NCBI GenBank assembly: GCA_964472165.1
Contig: CAYYJE010000142.1
Span: forward strand, 1-6,702
Length of the DNA: 6,702 bases
Source: UBA1413 sp964472165
GTDB taxonomy: Bacteria > Bacteroidota > Bacteroidia > Bacteroidales > Prolixibacteraceae
Reading direction: 5' to 3'
Positions 1 through 4,704 of this stretch are shown piece after piece (within the stretch, counting starts at the first letter, position 1; the number at the start of each line of letters is the position of its first letter). The notes beneath the pieces are model-generated. The model did no database searches and was not told the DNA's origin. It saw nothing but the letters and a program-made list of their open reading frames with translations. The position numbers and the translations under genes are program-made.

Positions 1-280
1 GCTGCCGGTCGTTGGTGGCAATTTTATAATCTTTGGTGAAACTTATCTTTCCGGGGAATTGCCTTGCACATTCGCCACAGAAGGTACACCGGCCCATATC
101 CAGGGTAACCGGAAAAACAGAAATCGCGTTGACCGGACAAACTTCAGCCAGTTTCGCTTCATCCACCTTTGTTGTGGTAATCACCGGCCTTCCCCTGTAG
201 ACTCCCGGCACCTTCTGGGATGTCACATCAGGAATAAACTGCTTCCCCTGGTGAATCAGAATTTTAAGATTGTCCCACAT
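1..280 (-). CDS. Ferredoxin-domain protein, probable N-terminus of the small (NuoB/HyfI-like) subunit; 3' part outside window
   Basis: The visible 93 residues begin MWDNLKILIHQGKQFIPD and run into a ferredoxin-like domain (about residues 30-85). A CP motif (C48) is followed by C65, C68 and C71 in a CTFCGEC motif. In the two-cluster ferredoxin fold these four cysteines bind one [4Fe-4S] cluster. The other cluster's ligands are missing: K38, E41 and L44 stand where the first three cysteines would be, and F75 replaces the last. The likely role is electron transfer to or from the large subunit encoded just upstream. From its place after the large subunit and its N-terminal pattern I infer that it continues into a NuoB-like small subunit, as in ferredoxin-small-subunit fusions of Ehr-type complexes; a stand-alone HyfH/NuoI-like subunit is the alternative. 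ATG at 280 is the only good start: the frame is open upstream through the hexamer repeat but has no ATG there. The start follows AT-rich TTAATAAT with no Shine-Dalgarno. Confidence 0.82.
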   Translation of the reverse strand, partial: MWDNLKILIHQGKQFIPDVTSQKVPGVYRGRPVITTTKVDEAKLAEVCPVNAISVFPVTLDMGRCTFCGECARQFPGKISFTKDYKIATNDRQ

Positions 281-290
281 ATTATTAAGG

Positions 291-338
291 TTGAGGTTGA
301 GGTTGAGGTTGAGGCTAAGGTTGAGATTGAGGTTGAGG
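291..338. repeat. TTGAGG hexamer tandem array, 8 units
   Basis: Eight consecutive hexamers run without a phase break. Six are exact TTGAGG; the fifth is CTAAGG and the sixth TTGAGA. In the transcribed direction it reads as CCTCAA repeats and ends about 10 bases before the ATG of the ferredoxin-domain gene, so it lies in that gene's probable leader. The array is six-periodic and in phase with the downstream frame, where it would read as alternating Asn-Leu, but no start codon lies upstream of it in that frame, so translation is not expected. Function is unknown. Confidence 0.9.
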
Positions 339-383
339 TCAAAGAGTTCCGGTGAAAGACTTTAAGTGATGCCGAAGGCCCAT

Positions 384-411
384 TAAAGACTTGAGATTTA
401 AGATTTAAGAC
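384..411 (-). repeat. ATCTTAA-type heptamer tandem repeat, 4 units
   Basis: In the transcribed (minus) direction four heptamers follow one another: GTCTTAA, ATCTTAA, ATCTCAA and GTCTTTA. The array begins just after the TAA stop of the large-subunit gene. It shares its consensus with the array at 3735-3790 but lies in the opposite orientation relative to the operon. With the hexamer array it accounts for most of the 132-base gap between the large subunit and the ferredoxin gene. The 45 bases between the two arrays (339-383) show no gene or convincing terminator. Confidence 0.8.
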
Positions 412-412
412 T

Positions 413-1912
413 TTATAGATCATGTCCGCAATAGGAAAGGTTAAAGCTTTTGTTGCAAATCGGGAAGTCTGAAATTTCGTTGTTACGGACGGCCAGGGAG
501 AGCGCCATCCAGTTGTGGAAGGAAGGGTCCTTGATTTTGTAATGAACCAGTTCTCCTTTGTCACCGGTGATTGCGCAGTGACAGATCTCTCCCCGCCAGC
601 CTTCAATGAGTGAAAGCCCGAAAAGACCGGGTTGCAGAGTTCCCACCGTGGGTTCCGTGGTTCCAGGTTCCGGCAGTTGCCGGGTGAGTTTCCGCAGATA
701 GTGCATCGATTGGCGGATCTCATCGCGACGGATCTGAACCCGCGAGAAAACATCCCCATGATGCTTAATGACAGGCTGATGGTCTAGTGTTTCGTACATC
801 AGCGATGGGTGTGACTTGCGGATATCGCGTTCCAAGCCTCCCATTCTGGCTGACATACCCACAGCTCCAATTGCCACCAAATCGTCAGCGGAGACCACAC
901 CCGTTCTTTCAAAGCGGGAAAGCGCCGAAGGAAGCCGGAACAGCATACTGCACATCTCTTCGAAATCAGGTTCATAGGAATCGAGGATTTGGTTGAGGCG
1001 CAGCGCCAGTTCTTCAGTAAAGGGGAACCTGTCGCTGAAAGGTCTGATTAAACCTTTGGCAAGCCTGTTTCCTGCCCACTCCTGGAAAAAGTTGACCAGG
1101 GGAGTCCTCAATCGTCCGAATACCGCACTCCCCAGCTGGTAAGCCACATCGGTACACAGTGCGGCAAGGTCGCCGGTATGGATCGCCATCCGTTCCAGTT
1201 CCAAAGCGAGGGTCCTGCCGGACAGTGCCGGTTGAGCCGCTTCAAAACCGGACAAAGACTCCCAGAGCTGTGAAAAAGCCACGGTGTGGCCAGCCACTGT
1301 ATCCCCGGCAATCTGCTCCGCGAGCGTACATCTTTGCAGCAAACCGTGTTTTTGCAGGAAGAGGGTTTCCACACCCCGGTGCTGAAATCCAAGTTGGATT
1401 TCGAGATGAAGGATCTGCTCCCCGTTACAGATAAAGCGGAAATGGCCCGGTTCGATAACTCCCGCATGGATCGGCCCCACCCCTACCTCGTGGAGCTCAT
1501 CACTTTCGATCGAATAAAACGGATAATTGGCGATAGTCCGGGTAAGATCAGCCCGGTTGTGAGGATATCGCACCGGTTTGAGCCAGGGGTGATCTGTATA
1601 GGGAATTCCGGAATTTTCATGAATTTCCCTTTCAAACCTTTCAAAAGCCGGCACCTGACGGGTAAAAGACAGCAAAGGCTGGTCACGGCTTACAATGCTA
1701 GATGAAACATAAACGGAGCGGGACAAATCGTCGGCAATACAAGAAATCAGCCTGATCTGTTTCCCGGATTGAAATCCGAAATAGTTGACACAATGCCGTT
1801 CCGGATGTCCATTCACCAATCCCGTATTCAGGATCAGGAACTGGTCATAGGGTAATCGGGGGATTGACTCCAATGGCACCGGTTGATTATTTTTCAGTAT
1901 TATATAGTCCAT
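413..1912 (-). CDS. Group 4 hydrogenase-type large subunit (fused NuoC-NuoD, HyfG/HycE-like) lacking Ni-Fe cysteines
   Basis: This 499-residue protein has a NuoC-like domain (about residues 1-115) ending in the family motif FEREI...HPWLKPVRYP (93-117), then a NuoD/large-subunit domain. The latter shows GPIHAG near 146-151, EIQLGFQHRGVE (171-182) and WRGEICH near 439-445, all typical of HycE/HyfG. Working [NiFe] enzymes have CxxC in an ERICGIC context and a C-terminal DPCxxC. Here these read EQIAGDT (199-205) and DPSFHN (462-467), so all four metal ligands are gone and a hydrogenase active site is not expected. The protein ends FNLSYCGHDL. It probably forms the peripheral arm with the ferredoxin-domain protein encoded next. 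I chose the ATG at 1912, four bases after the HyfF-like stop, because MDYIILKNNQ fits the family N-terminus. An in-frame ATG at 1942 would add 10 residues and overlap the preceding gene by 26 bases. Neither start has a clear Shine-Dalgarno. Confidence 0.93.
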   Translation of the reverse strand: MDYIILKNNQPVPLESIPRLPYDQFLILNTGLVNGHPERHCVNYFGFQSGKQIRLISCIADDLSRSVYVSSSIVSRDQPLLSFTRQVPAFERFEREIHENSGIPYTDHPWLKPVRYPHNRADLTRTIANYPFYSIESDELHEVGVGPIHAGVIEPGHFRFICNGEQILHLEIQLGFQHRGVETLFLQKHGLLQRCTLAEQIAGDTVAGHTVAFSQLWESLSGFEAAQPALSGRTLALELERMAIHTGDLAALCTDVAYQLGSAVFGRLRTPLVNFFQEWAGNRLAKGLIRPFSDRFPFTEELALRLNQILDSYEPDFEEMCSMLFRLPSALSRFERTGVVSADDLVAIGAVGMSARMGGLERDIRKSHPSLMYETLDHQPVIKHHGDVFSRVQIRRDEIRQSMHYLRKLTRQLPEPGTTEPTVGTLQPGLFGLSLIEGWRGEICHCAITGDKGELVHYKIKDPSFHNWMALSLAVRNNEISDFPICNKSFNLSYCGHDL

Positions 1913-1916
1913 ATGC

Positions 1917-3080
1917 TCAGGGTAATACGGAAACAATATCATTGATCAGGCTTACAAAACCGGCGGGAGGAGCGAATCCGAGGAAGATTGCCAGGGCAAT
2001 CAGCACAAACTGAGGGATGCTTTCCCTGATCCGGATTTCCTCCACTTGCGGCATTTCCGAATCCGGCACCGGCACAAACAGAACCCTGAAAATATTCTTC
2101 CCAAAAGCCCATATNNNNNNNNNNNNNNNNNNNNNNNNNNNNNNNNNNNNNNNNNNNNNNNNNNNNNNNNNNNNNNNNNNNNNNNNNNNNNNNNNNNNNN
2201 NNNNNNNNNNNNNNTTGATATTCCTGACCCTGACCATATAGGCCGCTGCCACAAAGATTGTCAGAAACGCAGCTGCGCCGATGATCATGTTGGCCCAATG
2301 GTGAAGACTGGTATGTGCGACGACTGCGTAGAACCTGAAGATGCCGGCAAATCCCAGGTTCATGAGCACACTGGCAAGCAATGCTCCTGCCGGTCCGGGA
2401 GCAGTATCCTTGGCATCGATTCCCGCGGTAAACATGGGTACCAACCCGAGTTTGGCGGTGAAACCGGTAAAAATGAAGAGGAATGCCAGTTTCAGCCAGA
2501 AGGGATTCAGCGCGCTGCTGTTCGCCACCAGGTTCGCGAAGGAAAGATCCTCAGAACCTGCATATTGCAGGGAAAGACTAAGAAAGAGAATGCCGATAAA
2601 AACAAACGTGATACTCAGGGCACAGATAAACACATACTTCCAGGTACCCTCCAGCGCCAGCTTATTCCGGTGATGGTATATCAAAGCAGAAGCACTCAGC
2701 GTGGTCAGTTCGGTAAAGATCCAGATCACGGCAATGTGATTGGCCAGGTAACCCGCACCAATGGAGGTGATCAGCAAAACCAGCGATGCGAAATAAATCG
2801 CCCTGGAAGAACCGGTTTCCTGGTGCCTTTCAATATAAATTTTACTGTGCCAGGCTGCAGGAATTGCGATGATGCTCAGAGTAAACAACAAGAGGACACC
2901 CAGTGCGTCAAAAGTAAAATAGCTGTTTTCGGTAATCCGCAGGTGTGTATATGCATGGATGGTAAAACCCCATTGCAGGATCAGGAAAAGGATCAGCAAC
3001 ATGTAATTGACCGTCCTGTTGCGGTTGATAAAAAGCCCTGCAGCCAATACAATTGCGGATATCAGGTAACCAAGAATCAT
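1917..3080 (-). CDS. HyfF/NuoN-like proton-translocating membrane subunit, interrupted by an assembly gap
   Basis: This is a multi-helix antiporter-type subunit of the NuoL/M/N superfamily. The visible 288 N-terminal residues include the conserved helix-5 glutamate (E124 in WIFTELTTL) and the helix-7 lysine (K210 in FTAKLGLVP), both part of the proton path in this family. Downstream of the gap 65 residues remain, holding an amphipathic segment and a last membrane helix. The frame stays open across the 100 N, but the middle is missing: the region with the lysine/histidine-rich helices 9-12 is not seen. The usual HWLPDAH-type motif after helix 7 is replaced by MFTAGIDAKDTAPGPAGALL (216-235), so it departs from canonical NuoN/HyfF. 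It lies 14 bases after the HyfE-like gene with a possible weak AAGGG Shine-Dalgarno, and its TGA stop lies four bases before the preferred large-subunit start. Identity is secure; the complete length is not. Confidence 0.88.
   Translation of the reverse strand: MILGYLISAIVLAAGLFINRNRTVNYMLLILFLILQWGFTIHAYTHLRITENSYFTFDALGVLLLFTLSIIAIPAAWHSKIYIERHQETGSSRAIYFASLVLLITSIGAGYLANHIAVIWIFTELTTLSASALIYHHRNKLALEGTWKYVFICALSITFVFIGILFLSLSLQYAGSEDLSFANLVANSSALNPFWLKLAFLFIFTGFTAKLGLVPMFTAGIDAKDTAPGPAGALLASVLMNLGFAGIFRFYAVVAHTSLHHWANMIIGAAAFLTIFVAAAYMVRVRNIXXXXXXXXXXXXXXXXXXXXXXXXXXXXXXXXXXIWAFGKNIFRVLFVPVPDSEMPQVEEIRIRESIPQFVLIALAIFLGFAPPAGFVSLINDIVSVLP
2115..2214. other. Assembly gap of exactly 100 N inside the HyfF-like gene
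   Basis: The run is exactly 100 N, the usual placeholder for a scaffold gap of unknown size. It falls inside a coding sequence. The reading frame being preserved across it happens one time in three by chance and says nothing about the true length. Confidence 0.97.
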
Positions 3081-3094
3081 GATTTCGTCCCTTA

Positions 3095-3727
3095 TTAATA
3101 ATCCTTTAAGTTACTGAGCTGGCTGACATCCACATCCTTGAATACATCCCCGATTTTATTCAGGAAAATCCCCAGGATCAGGACACTGGCAAAAATATCA
3201 AGCATGATACCCAGGTTAACCAGCATCGGCATTTCGTTCCCTACAGCCAGCGAGAGCACAAATACGCCATTCTCAACCACCATGTAGCCCATCACGTGGG
3301 TAATGATTTTTCTCCGTGTGGCAATCAGGTACAATCCGGTAAAAATCGTAGAGACCGCCACCACAAAGAAAATCTTGTCGAGATGGGTATCCTGGATGTA
3401 ATTCGAGAGCAGGATGGTCATCACCACTATCGCAGTAACAATCAACAAGGAGACAAAATTGGGAAGGAAAGGTTCCGCTTCCCGGGTAATGTTGTTTCGT
3501 TTGAGCAAATAAGCCAGAAATGCGGGAACTGCAACCGACTTAAAAAAGATGGTTTCAAGAAGAATCAGTATCAGATTAAGAAGATTGATCTCCTGCAACT
3601 GAATAAAAACCACGAAGAAGAGAAGCACCCCCTGAAGGGCCAGCACTTTCACATACGTCATCAGCCTGTTGGCAATCGCCATGTAGAAAAGGGTGATGAG
3701 AAAGGTAATCAGAATAATATCTACCAT
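3095..3727 (-). CDS. HyfE-like (NuoK-related) membrane subunit
   Basis: The 210 residues match the usual size of HyfE (a little over 200). The protein is almost entirely membrane helices, about six to seven, with a short charged C-terminus (DVFKDVDVSQLSNLKDY). Two membrane-buried glutamates in NuoK-like positions are visible: E58 in LILLETIFFKS and E152 in GYMVVENGVF, followed by D177 in GIMLDIFAS. In complex I the corresponding glutamates belong to the proton-conducting E-channel that links the quinone-site arm to the antiporter subunits. It most likely does the same here between the HyfC-like and the antiporter-like subunits. ATG at 3727 is preceded by AT-rich TTATTTAA and the heptamer array, with no Shine-Dalgarno. 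A separate NuoJ-like gene is absent, as is normal for group 4 complexes because HyfE carries that part. Confidence 0.92.
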   Translation of the reverse strand: MVDIILITFLITLFYMAIANRLMTYVKVLALQGVLLFFVVFIQLQEINLLNLILILLETIFFKSVAVPAFLAYLLKRNNITREAEPFLPNFVSLLIVTAIVVMTILLSNYIQDTHLDKIFFVVAVSTIFTGLYLIATRRKIITHVMGYMVVENGVFVLSLAVGNEMPMLVNLGIMLDIFASVLILGIFLNKIGDVFKDVDVSQLSNLKDY

Positions 3728-3734
3728 TTAAATA

Positions 3735-3790
3735 ATCTTAAATCTTAAGTCTTAAATCATAATTCCGCAATCCGCAATCCGCAATCCCAT
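3735..3790 (+). repeat. Heptamer tandem array filling the HyfC-HyfE gap, 8 units in two sub-families
   Basis: Eight heptamers run in unbroken phase on the plus strand. The first part is ATCTTAA-type (two exact units, then GTCTTAA and ATCATAA). The second part is ATCCGCA-type (TTCCGCA, then two exact ATCCGCA), ending in the degenerate ATCCCAT. The array takes up nearly all of the 70 bases between the stop of the HyfC-like gene and the start of the HyfE-like gene. It is non-coding and lies in the transcribed spacer of the operon. Bacteroidota drafts often have such heptad tracts between genes, and cyanobacteria have comparable heptanucleotide repeats, but no function is established. Confidence 0.88.
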
Positions 3791-3797
3791 CATCTTT

Positions 3798-4703
3798 TCA
3801 ATTAAATTTTCCGGTCAGCAGGAGTACGCCGAAAAAGACAAGGAGGGCTACCGAAGTGAGCGCTGTGATGAACTGTGCATTGTGACTCATCCTGAACCGG
3901 GCCATAAAAGATTCCAGCAATCCCACGGTAATGGCCACTCCCGCCTGGATTACAAAAAACAGGGGAATGGAAAAGTGATAGGGCACCATCCCAATGAAGA
4001 GGTTCACGATGAGAGCCCCGAAAATTGCAAATTTCAGATAGCCGGCGCTCAGGATCAATCCCAGATCGAAGCCACTGTTATCGAGGATCATTACTTCATG
4101 AATCATGGTCAGTTCGAGGTGCGTTTTGGGGTCGTCAACGGGCATACGGCTGTTTTCGATCATGGCAATCATGACCAGCACAAAAGTGGCAAGGAGAGCG
4201 ATGGCATAGCTGACCCAGGAGCCCAGGTGGAGTTCATTGAAAATCTCATAAAAGGAAGTGTGCCCTGTCAGGAGAGCCAGTGAACCCATCAATACAAAAA
4301 AAGCTGGTTCGGCAAGCAATGCGAAGAGCGCTTCACGGCTGGCACCCATGCCCTCAAAACTACTGCCGGTATCAAGGGCCGAGATGATGCTGAAAAACCG
4401 GCCAAGGGCAAGTACGTATGCAAAAAAGATAAAATCCCCGTTAAAACTGATCAATCCCTTCGACTGGCCAAAGGGGACTACCAGAAGAGCCATTACGATA
4501 GAGGAGAAATAGATGGTGGGAGCTATCCGGAAGATGATCCCTGAAGTTTCCGGAAATACGGCGCCCTTCCGGAATAAACGGCTTACATCTTTCAGGGGTT
4601 GCATTATCCCCGGCCCCTTTCTTCCTGAAGCGATGCTCTTGGTCCGGTTAATCAATCCTGTGAAGAACAGGGCCGCAACGATGATGAGAAAAGCGCTTAA
4701 CAT
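3798..4703 (-). CDS. HyfC/NuoH-like membrane subunit anchoring the peripheral arm
   Basis: This protein of 301 residues is close to the usual HyfC/HycD length. Family motifs occur in order: SGRKGPGIMQPLKD (26-39) after the first helix, GMGASREALFALLAEP (118-133), and ENSRMPVDDPKTHLELTMIHE (183-203). The last is the acidic loop and helix of NuoH-like subunits that contacts the large and small subunits and starts the proton-coupling path. About eight membrane helices are predicted by eye. The chosen ATG at 4703 follows the TAG stop of the HyfB-like gene by one base and puts the first residue directly before helix 1. An in-frame ATG at 4727 would add eight residues and overlap the upstream gene by 23 bases. 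Either way the two genes look translationally coupled. Confidence 0.93.
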   Translation of the reverse strand: MLSAFLIIVAALFFTGLINRTKSIASGRKGPGIMQPLKDVSRLFRKGAVFPETSGIIFRIAPTIYFSSIVMALLVVPFGQSKGLISFNGDFIFFAYVLALGRFFSIISALDTGSSFEGMGASREALFALLAEPAFFVLMGSLALLTGHTSFYEIFNELHLGSWVSYAIALLATFVLVMIAMIENSRMPVDDPKTHLELTMIHEVMILDNSGFDLGLILSAGYLKFAIFGALIVNLFIGMVPYHFSIPLFFVIQAGVAITVGLLESFMARFRMSHNAQFITALTSVALLVFFGVLLLTGKFN

Positions 4704-4704
4704 T

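Noticed and set aside
368..382. Short inverted repeat GCCGAAGGC after the large-subunit gene, a possible terminator
   Set aside because: The stem is only three base pairs and no T-run follows in the transcribed direction. The operon continues into the ferredoxin gene.
291..411. CRISPR array or telomere-like element suggested by the repeat tracts
   Set aside because: Units of 6 and 7 bases without spacers do not fit CRISPR, and the tracts are short, degenerate and internal to an operon.
256..759. Minus-strand frame of 167 codons overlapping the large-subunit 3' end, with a Ser-Thr repeat tail
   Set aside because: It is out of frame with the conserved large subunit, and its Ser-Thr tail is just the TTGAGG array translated in another frame.
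413..1912. Annotation as a functional formate hydrogenlyase or hydrogenase-4 large subunit
   Set aside because: All four Ni-Fe ligand cysteines are absent, so hydrogen chemistry at this site is not supported despite overall similarity.
2046..3098. Long plus-strand open frame (350 codons) opposite the HyfF-like gene
   Set aside because: It crosses the N gap, reads as polar low-similarity sequence with no domain, and is antisense to a clearly conserved membrane protein gene. It is a shadow frame.
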